Positions 1-7,526 of a stretch of DNA of 21,166 nt are shown here, piece by piece. The DNA comes from an uncultured Pseudomonadota bacterium (GTDB lineage Bacteria; Pseudomonadota; Gammaproteobacteria; Burkholderiales; Usitatibacteraceae). The notes beneath the pieces were generated by a model. It was not told the origin of the DNA, did not search any database, and saw only the letters and a program-made list of their open reading frames with translations. The DNA lies in the NCBI GenBank assembly GCA_937898635.1, contig CALEJW010000176.1, positions 1 through 21,166 on the forward strand, read 5' to 3'. Positions within the stretch are counted from its first letter, which is position 1. The number at the start of each line of letters is the position of its first letter. The position numbers and the translations under genes were made by a program.

Positions 1-3000
1 TCGACGGCTCGGCGGGCGGCGGTTCGGCTGCGGCGGGCTCCGCGGCGAAGGCCGGCGCGGGCTCGGGTTCGCCCGAGTCCTCGGGGAGTCCGAGCGCGGG
101 TGCCGGCGCTTCCTCGGGCATCGGCGCGGCGGAGGCCGGTTCCTGCGCGGGGACCGGCGCGGCTTCGCCTTCCGCGGCACCGGCCGGTGCGGCGGCCGCG
201 CGGAGCGCGTCGCGGACCACGCCCGGCATCCGGATGTGGGTGCCCTCGCCGGTGCGGCGCGATTCCTGGAGACCTTCGCGCAGGCCGCCCAGGTCGCGAA
301 CGAGGTCCTCGCGACCCATCGGATACGCGCGCCCGGCGATGGAGCGCACCATCGCCGCCACGCCATCCACCGCGCGTCGCGTCGCGGCGAGCCGCTCGGC
401 CGTGAACTCCGGCGCGAAGTCGATGGCGTCGGCGAGCCAGAGCTCGAGCGCATGGGCGACGTCCGCCAGGACCCGGAATCCCGTGGTCCGCGAACTGCTC
501 GTGAGGGTGTGCGCGGCCCGCATGAACTCGTGCGTCACCGGGCGCATCGGGTCGGACTCCATCTCCGACATCTCGCCCTCGAGGGTGGCCGCGTGCTGCT
601 CGGACTCGCCCACGTAGATCGCGAAGAGGGCCGCGGACAGCGTCACGGGACCCACGGCGACGTCGGGCTCCTCTTCGGCCGGGGGAGGCTCCGCGCCGGC
701 GGCTTGCGGCGCGAAGTCCGGAATGGGGGCCGCATCCCCGGGAGCCGGCGCCTCGGCCCCGGCTTCGCCGGCCGAGCCGAAATCGAGGGACTCGAAGCTC
801 ACCTCGCCCTGCGCGGCCGGCGGGGCGAGCGTCGCCTCCTCGGGCTCTTGCAGCGCCTCCAGGCGGTGGCCCGGCACGGCAACCTCGCCGCTCTTGAGCA
901 TCTCGGCGCGGTGTGCGATCTGCGTGCCGTCGATCCGGGCCTCGCCGCCCGACTTGAGCTCCTCGATCCAGCCGGAGAAGGACTGCCCCGCGAGTTGCAC
1001 GAAGTCGAGAAGCCCCGGCGTGGCCGGCTTCTCGTCCTTCAGCCACTTGTTGAGCACCTGCTCGCACTGCCAGGCCACCTCGCCGAGCTCCGTGAGCCCG
1101 ACCATCCGCCCGCTGCCCTTGAGCGTGTGGAAGCCGCGACGGATCGTGGTGAGCGCCTCCCGGTCATGGGGAGCGTCGCGGCAGGACGCGTGGTTCTCGG
1201 CGATGGTCGCCGTCACCTCGGTCGCCTCCTCGAGGAAGATCTCGAGGAGTTCCCTGTCGACCTCCGCGCCCGGCGCGTCGACGAGCTGGACGACCTGCTG
1301 GGCCGGCGTTTCCGGCGGCTTCTCCGGCGCGAGTTCGCGGATCGCCTGGAAGACGCCGGTCTGGTTGGCGTCGGACGCGTCGTGCAGGGCGGCGAGCGCC
1401 TCGCCGCTCTGGCGGGCGACCTGCGCGTCCGAGACGACCATCGCATCGCGCTTGAGCTCGTCGACCGCCCGCTCGAGCCTTTCCTTCACGTCGGCGGCGG
1501 GGGCCTCGCGCCAGTCCTCGTAGAGCGCCTGGACCTTCTGCTTGCGCACGTCGAGGTCGAGCGGCGATACCGTGCCGGTCTTTCGCAAGGCCTCCTCCGC
1601 GAGCGCGTCCTTGGAGGGAGCCAGGCCGAAGCGCACCAGCGCCGGCCGCAGGGACTCCTCCGGTCGCGACGCGCCCTGCTGGAGCGCGGCGACATAGAGG
1701 CCCAGCGCCGAAAGCCCGTCCGCGACGATCTCCGCCGCCTCGCCGGCGCCGTCCAGCGTGCCTTCGGCGAACTGCTGCACGCGGGCCGCGACGGCCGCGT
1801 TGAGCCCCGCGGCCTCGTCGAGTTCCATGATCATCAGCGCGCCCTGCACCTGGGCGAACTGGGCTGGCAGGCTCTTCAGCTCCTCGCGCCGCGCCGGGTC
1901 GCGGAAGAACGCGTCGAGGGCCTGCTCGATCCCCTGGAGGTTCACCAGGACTTCCTGTCCCACCTGGAAGACGAGAAGCTTTTCCTGGGCGCGGCGCGTC
2001 ATTTCGTCGAGGATGCCGCCCTCGACCGTGTCCATCGGCGGCACGGCCTCGCCGGCGAGGGCGGCCTTGAGGCGTTCCGACACCGTCTTCGCCTGGCGCT
2101 CGAAATCCTCGCCCAGGCGGAAGTAGTTCTCGAGGGCCGACTCGATGAAGAGCAGCGCCGTCGCCACCTCGAGGGCCTGGGTTTCCGAGGGCGGGATGGC
2201 GCGCGCCTTGAGGGTCGGCGCCACGTCGGCGAGCCTCGAGAAGACGTGCTGGAGGTCGGGCCGGGGCAGGCGGGTCGCGCGCTCGGCCAGCACCAGCGAC
2301 TGCTTGCCGACCGCCTCCAGGGCGGCGCGGTTGCCCGAGGTGTACTTGAGCCAGGTGTCCTTCTGCTGCGCGGTGAGCTCGCGCAGCTCGCGCAGGGCGT
2401 CGGCCAGCGCCTCGTCGGCCGTCTCGCCGAGGTCGGCCTGGGGCGCCGCGAGGAGCTCGTCGAGCCGGAAGGCGGCCTTCAGGTCGGAGATGCGCTGGGT
2501 CACGGGACGGCTGCGCCCCACCTGCAGCAGCAGGTCCCGGAACAGCCGTTCCGGAACCTTCCCGTAGCCGTCGAGCAGCTGCTTCACCTGCTGGTCGATC
2601 TTCGCGAGCAGCGGCTTCGCCTGCGGGCCGAGGGCGAGTCCGTCCTGGGCGAGCGCGTCGAGGAAGCCGGTGGCCGCCATCCAGAAAGGCCGGTTCGGCG
2701 CCGCCGCCTCGAGGGATTCGACCGTCGCGATGGCGCCCTGCATGGTGCGGAACCCCTCGTTGGCGTCGCCGCCGCGGAGCATGCGCAGCAATCCCTGCTG
2801 GTACTGCGCGCGCTGGTGCACGAGCGTCTTCGCGAGCACTTCGTCGTCCATCGCCGCCGGCGGCTGCGCGGGCGCGGGGACCTCGGCGCCCAGGTCCGGG
2901 TGGAACAGGTCTCCCTCCGTCGCGTCGGCCACCCCGCGCGCGCGGTTCAGCTCGAGATACCCCGCGAGGAGGGACATCGGCCGGTCGGGCCCGCCGCCCA

Positions 3001-3331
3001 TCAGCCCGTCGAGATACCCGGACAGGAGCGAGATGGCGCGCTTGCCCACCGCCACCCGCGCGGCCACGTCCTGCGCGTCGCAGGATTCCATCGAGGCCAC
3101 CAGCCGCTCGAGCTCCTCGTTGAAGCGGGTGGCCGCGCCGAGACCGACCATCGCGAGCGCGCCCGTGGCCTGGTGCAGGTGGGTGAGGATGTACTTGACC
3201 GGCGCCCGGTCGGCCGGTGCCGCGACGATCCTGTCGAGGTTCTCGCGCGCCTGCCCGAGCGAATGGTCGATCTCCGTCTTGACCCAGCCGAGCGGGCCGA
3301 GGTCGAAGCCGGAAGAGGCGCGAACGTCCAT
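1..3331 (-). CDS. pilL: PilL (ChpA-type) chemosensory histidine kinase, N-terminal part, truncated by the window edge
   Basis: This is the CheA-like kinase of the Pil-Chp system that controls twitching motility and type IV pilus activity. Only the first 1,110 residues are visible; the reading frame stays open to base 1, so the kinase core, CheW-like and receiver domains expected for the family lie outside. The ATG at 3331 is preceded by AGGGG about 4 bases away and begins 6 bases after the pilJ stop. Visible phosphotransfer (Hpt) motifs are HTLKGSGR with His735 and HTLTSSSR with His941. A degenerate Hpt-like helix, HLHQATGALAMVGL, lies near His53. The middle (roughly residues 150-650) is helical and poor in clear motifs. 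The last 60 residues before the edge are a Pro/Ala/Glu linker. The assignment rests on the Hpt motifs together with the pilG-H-I-J-L order. Confidence 0.93.
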   Translation of the reverse strand, partial: MDVRASSGFDLGPLGWVKTEIDHSLGQARENLDRIVAAPADRAPVKYILTHLHQATGALAMVGLGAATRFNEELERLVASMESCDAQDVAARVAVGKRAISLLSGYLDGLMGGGPDRPMSLLAGYLELNRARGVADATEGDLFHPDLGAEVPAPAQPPAAMDDEVLAKTLVHQRAQYQQGLLRMLRGGDANEGFRTMQGAIATVESLEAAAPNRPFWMAATGFLDALAQDGLALGPQAKPLLAKIDQQVKQLLDGYGKVPERLFRDLLLQVGRSRPVTQRISDLKAAFRLDELLAAPQADLGETADEALADALRELRELTAQQKDTWLKYTSGNRAALEAVGKQSLVLAERATRLPRPDLQHVFSRLADVAPTLKARAIPPSETQALEVATALLFIESALENYFRLGEDFERQAKTVSERLKAALAGEAVPPMDTVEGGILDEMTRRAQEKLLVFQVGQEVLVNLQGIEQALDAFFRDPARREELKSLPAQFAQVQGALMIMELDEAAGLNAAVAARVQQFAEGTLDGAGEAAEIVADGLSALGLYVAALQQGASRPEESLRPALVRFGLAPSKDALAEEALRKTGTVSPLDLDVRKQKVQALYEDWREAPAADVKERLERAVDELKRDAMVVSDAQVARQSGEALAALHDASDANQTGVFQAIRELAPEKPPETPAQQVVQLVDAPGAEVDRELLEIFLEEATEVTATIAENHASCRDAPHDREALTTIRRGFHTLKGSGRMVGLTELGEVAWQCEQVLNKWLKDEKPATPGLLDFVQLAGQSFSGWIEELKSGGEARIDGTQIAHRAEMLKSGEVAVPGHRLEALQEPEEATLAPPAAQGEVSFESLDFGSAGEAGAEAPAPGDAAPIPDFAPQAAGAEPPPAEEEPDVAVGPVTLSAALFAIYVGESEQHAATLEGEMSEMESDPMRPVTHEFMRAAHTLTSSSRTTGFRVLADVAHALELWLADAIDFAPEFTAERLAATRRAVDGVAAMVRSIAGRAYPMGREDLVRDLGGLREGLQESRRTGEGTHIRMPGVVRDALRAAAAPAGAAEGEAAPVPAQEPASAAPMPEEAPAPALGLPEDSGEPEPAPAFAAEPAAAEPPPAEPS

Positions 3332-3337
3332 GATCCC

Positions 3338-5596
3338 CTAGAGCTTGAAGCCGGCGACGGAGCTCTTGAGCTCCTGGGCCACCTCCGACAGGTCGCGGAT
3401 CGAGCCCGCCGTCTGCTGCGTGCCCCGCGTCGTCTGCCGGGTGATCTCCAGGATCTCCTGCATGTTGCGCGCCACGGCGTCGGTGGCCTGCGCCTGCGTG
3501 TGCGTCGCCTGCGAGATCTGCTCGATCAGGCCGGCGAGGCTCTTCGTGACCGTGTCGATCTCGGAAAGCGCCTGGCCCGCGGCGTCGGAGAGCTTCGCGC
3601 CCTCGACCACGCCCTGCGTGGACTTCTCCATGGCCGCGACCGCGTCCTGGGTGTCGGCCTGAATCGTCTTCACGATCGCGCCGATCTGCTTGGTGGCCTC
3701 GCCGGAGCGTTCCGCCAGCCGCTGCACTTCCTCCGCGACCACCGAGAAGCCCCGCCCCGCCTCGCCGGCGGAGGCGGCCTGGATGGCCGCGTTCAGCGCG
3801 AGCACGTTCGTCTGCTCCGTGATGTCCGCGATGAGCTCCACGATCTCGCCGATCTCCTGCGACGACTCCCCCAGCCGCTTGATCCGCTTGGAGGTCTCCT
3901 GGATCTGCTCGCGGATGTCGTTCATGCCCGAGATCGAGTTCTCCACCGCGAGCCGGCCCTTGTCGGCGGCGGCGAGGGAGCGGTGCGCCACCTGGGCGCC
4001 CTCCTCGGCGGTCGAGGACACTTCCGAGATGGAGCGCGAGACCTGGAGCACCTGGGAGGTCGTCTCCTCGATCTCCTTCGACTGGCGCTCGGCGGCGCCG
4101 AGGAGCTCGTCGGAGATCGACTGCGCCTGCGCCGTCTTCTGCGTCACCGAGATCGCCGCGCTGTTCACCCCCGTCACCAGGCTCCTCAGCTCGTCGATCG
4201 TGTAGTTCATCGAGTCGGCGATGGCGCCCGTGATGTCCTCGGTCACCTCCGCCTTCACCGTGAGGTCGCCGTCGGCGAGGTCTCCCATCTCGTTGAGCAG
4301 CCGCAGGATCGCCTCCTGGTTCTTCTTGTTCTCGCGCTCCGCGCGCACCGCGTTGCGCTTGCTGTCGGCGAGGAACACGAGGCCCATCGCGCCCAGCACG
4401 AGGACGAGGAGCGCCGCGAACAGGAGGACCGCCACGAGGGTGGCCACGGACTTCTCCGCCTGGAGCGCCTCCTGCAGGCGCGCCACCGCGCTCTGCAGCT
4501 GCTCGGAGGCGGCCACGAGCTGCGCGCCGGCCTGGCGGGCGGACACGAGCTTCTGCAGCTCCCGCAGGATCGGCCGGACGTTCTGCTCGAACTTCTCGAA
4601 CTGCGCCTTGAGCTCCCCGAGCTTGGCGCGGGCCTCGGCATCGCGCACCGGCGAGATCGCGAGCTCCTCGTTGCCCGACTCGAGGGCCTTCAGCAGGTCG
4701 CGGAAGTCGTTCGTGTCCTTGCCGATGAGGAAGGGCACTTCCGGCTCGATGATCTCGGCGCCCAGGATCTCCGCCGAACCGCGTCCCAGGCGCTCGGCGA
4801 GGAAGGTGAGGCGGTTCGCGCGGAGCACCTGCCCGAGCGCGACCCCGGCCTGCGTCAGGAGCGCGGTGAATTCCTGCGAGCTCGCCGCCATCTCCTCGGC
4901 GCCCACCCGCGTCTGCGCGACGTTCTGGGCCAGCGCGACCAGGTCGCCGCGCGCGGCGAGGATCGCGGTGGCGGCGTTGGAGGACTCGGGCCAGCGCTGG
5001 CCCAGCTCCTCCAGGCGGCTCTTGAGCTCCTCGTTGAAGGTCGCGGCGGGAACCTCGACGCCGAAGGCGAAGCCGCCCTTCTGCAGCACGGAAAGGTAGT
5101 TGGCGAACTCGTCCCGGCTGTCCTGCACCTGCGGGAAGGCCGTCGGGGCGCCGCGAGCCGCGAGGCTCGATGCCTTGGCGAGCCGCTGCGTGTGGTACTG
5201 CATCTGCGAGGCCACCGTCACGTAGGTCGCGTTCTGCGCGCGCGCCGCCGCGTCGAGGAAGACCATGAGCGCGGTGAGCGCCACGAGCCCCAGGGCCATG
5301 GTGCCGAGGATGTTCATCTGCTGCGTGACGGGCAGGTGCCCGATCAGCGGCAGGCTGAAGCGCTCCAGGCTGAAGAGCCCCGGACCCGCCGCGGGCTTGG
5401 CCGCCGCGGCGCCTCCCAGGGCGGAGATCGGGCCGCCCGCCCGGGCCGCCGCGCCCGCCGGGAGGTTCGTCACGGTGGACGAGGAAGCCGCGGAAGCCGG
5501 TCGGGCACCCGCCTTCGCCTTGGGCTTGGGCGCGGTGAGCCTGCGGAAGAAGTCCCCGATCGACGAGGTGGATTTTGCCGGCGGTGCTTTGGCCAT
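3338..5596 (-). CDS. pilJ: PilJ, methyl-accepting chemotaxis-type receptor of the type IV pilus chemosensory system
   Basis: The 752-residue receptor feeds signals to the PilI-PilL complex in the inner membrane. The ATG at 5596 has GGAG 8 bases upstream. Residues 1-90 form a cytoplasmic tail rich in Ala, Pro and Lys. Transmembrane helix 1 is about 94-116, the periplasmic helical PilJ-type sensor region about 117-383, and transmembrane helix 2 about 384-409. A HAMP-like segment follows (about 410-470), then the MCP signalling helices. The conserved hairpin tip is at about 584-631 and contains EQTNVLALNAAIQAASAGE and GRGFSVVAEEVQRLAERS. The reading frame continues upstream to 5971, but that stretch is antisense-like, overlaps pilI and lacks PilJ character. 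The gene is 50 bases downstream of pilI and 6 bases upstream of pilL. Pseudomonas PilJ is shorter because it lacks the long N-terminal tail. Confidence 0.95.
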   Translation of the reverse strand: MAKAPPAKSTSSIGDFFRRLTAPKPKAKAGARPASAASSSTVTNLPAGAAARAGGPISALGGAAAAKPAAGPGLFSLERFSLPLIGHLPVTQQMNILGTMALGLVALTALMVFLDAAARAQNATYVTVASQMQYHTQRLAKASSLAARGAPTAFPQVQDSRDEFANYLSVLQKGGFAFGVEVPAATFNEELKSRLEELGQRWPESSNAATAILAARGDLVALAQNVAQTRVGAEEMAASSQEFTALLTQAGVALGQVLRANRLTFLAERLGRGSAEILGAEIIEPEVPFLIGKDTNDFRDLLKALESGNEELAISPVRDAEARAKLGELKAQFEKFEQNVRPILRELQKLVSARQAGAQLVAASEQLQSAVARLQEALQAEKSVATLVAVLLFAALLVLVLGAMGLVFLADSKRNAVRAERENKKNQEAILRLLNEMGDLADGDLTVKAEVTEDITGAIADSMNYTIDELRSLVTGVNSAAISVTQKTAQAQSISDELLGAAERQSKEIEETTSQVLQVSRSISEVSSTAEEGAQVAHRSLAAADKGRLAVENSISGMNDIREQIQETSKRIKRLGESSQEIGEIVELIADITEQTNVLALNAAIQAASAGEAGRGFSVVAEEVQRLAERSGEATKQIGAIVKTIQADTQDAVAAMEKSTQGVVEGAKLSDAAGQALSEIDTVTKSLAGLIEQISQATHTQAQATDAVARNMQEILEITRQTTRGTQQTAGSIRDLSEVAQELKSSVAGFKL

Positions 5597-5646
5597 GGTG
5601 TTCTCCGTGCTGCGTGATGTCCGGGGCGGTGCCGTCGCCGGCGCGC

Positions 5647-6162
5647 CTAGTGCCTTCCGACTTCGAGGAAGCGGCTCTCCTTCGCGAGCGCCGCCAGGTC
5701 GAGTTCCTGCCAGGATGCGCCCGCCGCATCCCTCGATACGGTGCCCACCCAGGGCTCGGCCTCGCCCGGCCGGTCCGCGGCGGCGAACTGGGCCGGGTTG
5801 CGAAGGCCCAGCATCCGCGACACGAGCAGGCCCGCGCCGCCGACGAGCCTGTCCGACACCAGGATCACGCGCCGGTCCGGGCCCGGCGGGATCGCCTCCG
5901 CGCCCTGGAACGCCGCGAAGTCGACGATGCCGTAGAGATTGCCGCGGACGTTCGCCACGCCGCGGAACCACGGCTGCGTGAGCGGCACCGGGACGATCGC
6001 GGGAAGCGGGATCACCTCGCTCACCTGGTGCAGGGACACGAACCAGTTCACGCCGCCCACCTGGAAGCCGAGAAAGGAGAGCGTCGTCGCGCGCGTGGAC
6101 GCCGTCCGCAGCCGCTCCGCGACCGAGAGCTGGAATTCACGAAGGCCGGTCCGGCGCGCCAC
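5647..6162 (-). CDS. pilI: PilI, CheW-like adaptor protein
   Basis: The 171-residue cytoplasmic protein has a CheW fold and is expected to couple the PilJ receptor to the PilL kinase. CheW signatures include the N-terminal strand LSFLGFQVGGVNWFVSLHQV (about residues 28-47), the segment WFRGVANVRGNLYGIVDFAA (about 65-84) and the later VILVSD strand. The start chosen is GTG at 6162, 13 bases after the pilH stop, with a weak GAG-containing ribosome site upstream. No better ATG exists near the start of the domain. Gene order and length (PilI is usually about 170-180 residues) support the name. Translation is probably coupled to pilH in one pilGHIJL mRNA. Confidence 0.92.
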   Translation of the reverse strand: MARRTGLREFQLSVAERLRTASTRATTLSFLGFQVGGVNWFVSLHQVSEVIPLPAIVPVPLTQPWFRGVANVRGNLYGIVDFAAFQGAEAIPPGPDRRVILVSDRLVGGAGLLVSRMLGLRNPAQFAAADRPGEAEPWVGTVSRDAAGASWQELDLAALAKESRFLEVGRH

Positions 6163-6175
6163 GGACTCGCGGGCC

Positions 6176-6541
6176 TCAGCCGAACGACTTGATCTTTTCG
6201 ATCAGGTCGGCCTCGTTGATGGGCTTGGTGACGTAGTCCTTGGCGCCCTGCCTGAGGCCCCAGATCTTGTCCGTTTCCTGGTCCTTGGTCGTGCAGATGA
6301 CCACGGGGATGTGCTTCGTCGACTCCTCGCGCGTGATGGCGCGCGTCGCCTGGAAGCCGTTGAGTCCCGGCATGACCACGTCCATGAGGATGAGGTCGGG
6401 GCGCTCGGCCTTGGCGCGCTCGATGGCCGCCTCGCCGCTGTCGACGAGGATCACGTCGAACCCCTTCTTCTTGAGGAGATTCTCCAGGTAGGCGCGCTCC
6501 GTCGGCGAATCGTCCACTACCATGACTTTCTTGATCGGCAT
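6176..6541 (-). CDS. pilH: PilH, single-domain response regulator
   Basis: The 121-residue protein is a complete CheY-like receiver domain and nothing else. The acidic pair is Asp10-Asp11, the phosphoacceptor is Asp54 in LILMDVVMP, the conserved Thr is in VICTTKDQ (about residues 84-85), and the conserved Lys is Lys106 in YVTKP. In the Pil-Chp family PilH is one of two phosphate acceptors from PilL and is linked to the PilT retraction side or to phosphate drainage; that role is from the family, not from this sequence. The ATG at 6541 has GGAG 8 bases upstream. It lies 31 bases after pilG and 13 bases before pilI, as in the usual pilGHIJ order. Confidence 0.94.
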   Translation of the reverse strand: MPIKKVMVVDDSPTERAYLENLLKKKGFDVILVDSGEAAIERAKAERPDLILMDVVMPGLNGFQATRAITREESTKHIPVVICTTKDQETDKIWGLRQGAKDYVTKPINEADLIEKIKSFG

Positions 6542-6572
6542 TTGTCGTGCTCCGTTGCGTTGTTCGGGATCG

Positions 6573-6974
6573 TCAGGCGGGGCTCCGGTGCGAGAGGTGC
6601 GTCTCGACCGTCCGGAGAAGGCTTTCCTTGGTGAACGGCTTGGTGAGGTATTCGTCCGATCCGACCATGCGGCCCCGGGCGCGGTCGAAAAGGCTGTCCT
6701 TCGACGAGAGCATGATGACCGGCGTCGCGTGGTGCTTGCCGCTCTTCTTGATGAGCGCGCAGGTCTGGTACCCGTCGAGCCGGGGCATCATGATGTCCAC
6801 GAAGATGAGGTCCGGCTCGTGGTCCGCGATCTTCGCGAGGGCGTCGAAGCCGTTCTCCGCGAGGATGACCTGGCATCCCGCCTGCATCAGGAAGATCTCG
6901 GCGCTCCGGCGGATGGTGTTGCTGTCGTCGATCACCATCACGCGCACGCCGGCTAGGGTCTTCGTGTCCGCCAC
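6573..6974 (-). CDS. pilG: PilG, single-domain response regulator
   Basis: The receiver protein has 133 residues if started at GTG 6974, which is preceded by GAGGAAGGC. The frame stays open upstream to 7136, but the extra 54 residues are low-quality Arg-rich sequence, and known PilG proteins are about 130-135 residues. Receiver residues are Asp16-Asp17, phosphoacceptor Asp60 in LIFVDIMMP, Ser90-Ser91 in MLSSKD and Lys112 in YLTKP. In the family PilG promotes pilus extension and cAMP signalling in Pseudomonas; whether that holds here cannot be seen. It is the first gene of pilGHIJL, and a 213-base gap separates it from the rubredoxin gene, so it could have its own promoter. Confidence 0.92.
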   Translation of the reverse strand: MADTKTLAGVRVMVIDDSNTIRRSAEIFLMQAGCQVILAENGFDALAKIADHEPDLIFVDIMMPRLDGYQTCALIKKSGKHHATPVIMLSSKDSLFDRARGRMVGSDEYLTKPFTKESLLRTVETHLSHRSPA

Positions 6975-7187
6975 GCCTTCCTCGTTGATTCCGCGCAAAA
7001 GGGCGCCGAAGGCTTCCGCGCGCGAGCGCGGCGGTTCGCGCAATGTGAATTGAACCGGGCCTCCCTCGCGATCTCGCTCTCTGGCCGACTCATCGCCGAG
7101 CGCATGAAGCCTATGCCTTTTAACCCTTGAAAACAATATCCAAGCGACGCAACTTGAAGGCGTTTCGAATTATTGCGGATGTAACAT
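6975..7187 (-). promoter_or_regulatory. Intergenic leader between rubredoxin and pilG, with an AT-rich core
   Basis: Bases about 7119-7187 are markedly richer in A+T than the surrounding DNA, as expected for a promoter driving pilGHIJL leftward. I could not find a convincing -35/-10 pair. The best is a weak TTGTTT, 17-base spacer, TAGGCT arrangement on the minus strand. No intrinsic terminator follows the rubredoxin gene, so read-through from it into pilG is also possible. The call rests on composition and position only. Confidence 0.3.
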
Positions 7188-7385
7188 TCACAGCTCGACC
7201 ATCTCGAAATCCTCCTTGCGGGCGCCGCACTCGGGGCAGCTCCAGTTCGCCGGGACGTCCTCCCAGCGGGTGCCGGGCGGGAGCCCGTCGTCGGGCGAGC
7301 CGGCGGCCTCGTCGTAGACGTATCCGCAGACGAGGCACATCCATGTCCGGTAAGGGGCGGGGGCGGGAGCGGGAGCAGTGGACAT
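7188..7385 (-). CDS. rubA: Rubredoxin, small one-iron electron carrier
   Basis: The 65-residue cytoplasmic protein should bind a single Fe through four cysteines and shuttle one electron. The two ligand pairs are Cys17-x-x-Cys20 in CLVCGYVYDEAAG and Cys50-x-x-Cys53 in CPECGARKEDF. The conserved linker region DDGLPPGTRWEDVPANW is intact. A short Ala-Pro leader (residues 2-11) precedes the fold. The ATG at 7385 has only a weak GAG site. The longer frame upstream is antisense to thiD and is not real. It lies on the same strand as pilG, 213 bases upstream, and diverges from thiD. Its redox partner is not evident in this window. Confidence 0.95.
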   Translation of the reverse strand: MSTAPAPAPAPYRTWMCLVCGYVYDEAAGSPDDGLPPGTRWEDVPANWSCPECGARKEDFEMVEL

Positions 7386-7415
7386 GGTCTCGGAAAAGGG
7401 GGCGCCGGATGAAGG

Positions 7416-7421
7416 TAGAAT
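7416..7421 (+). promoter_or_regulatory. Candidate -10 element (TAGAAT) for thiD-thiE-hemL
   Basis: TAGAAT matches the sigma-70 -10 consensus at five of six positions, and the local context GGTAGAATGCG looks like a housekeeping promoter. No good -35 is present 16-18 bases upstream. It predicts transcription starting near 7428, about 100 bases before the preferred thiD ATG and 12 bases before an alternative GTG at 7440. Confidence 0.4.
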
Positions 7422-7497
7422 GCGCGGACAGGATCTTTCGTGCGAACCGGCCGCCATGCGATCGGGCTCGCCGGTCCCCCGTTCGCAGCCAGCCGCC

Positions 7498-7503
7498 AGT
7501 TTA
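7498..7503 (-). promoter_or_regulatory. Candidate -10 element (TAAACT) for the rubredoxin gene
   Basis: On the minus strand GGTAAACTGG resembles the -10 context GGTAAAATCACC seen upstream of the cytochrome c4 gene in this window. It would give the rubredoxin mRNA a leader of about 105 bases. It lies inside the stretch 7440-7526 that could otherwise be an N-terminal extension of thiD. No clear -35 was found. Confidence 0.25.
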
Positions 7504-7526
7504 CCCTGCGCGTCGCCTCCGCTTCC

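Noticed and set aside
236..5617. Plus-strand open frame of about 1,790 codons
   Set aside because: It is antisense to pilL and pilJ, has Arg/Leu/Gly-rich composition without any domain, and arises from the high GC content of the opposite strand's codons.
1164..5729. Minus-strand open frame of about 1,520 codons across pilL and pilJ
   Set aside because: It is out of frame with the Hpt domains of PilL and the MCP domain of PilJ, both of which are intact in other frames; the Arg/Gly-rich product is a GC shadow.
7422..7526. Possible thiamine (TPP) riboswitch upstream of thiD
   Set aside because: No CTGAGA or other conserved TPP aptamer segment is present.
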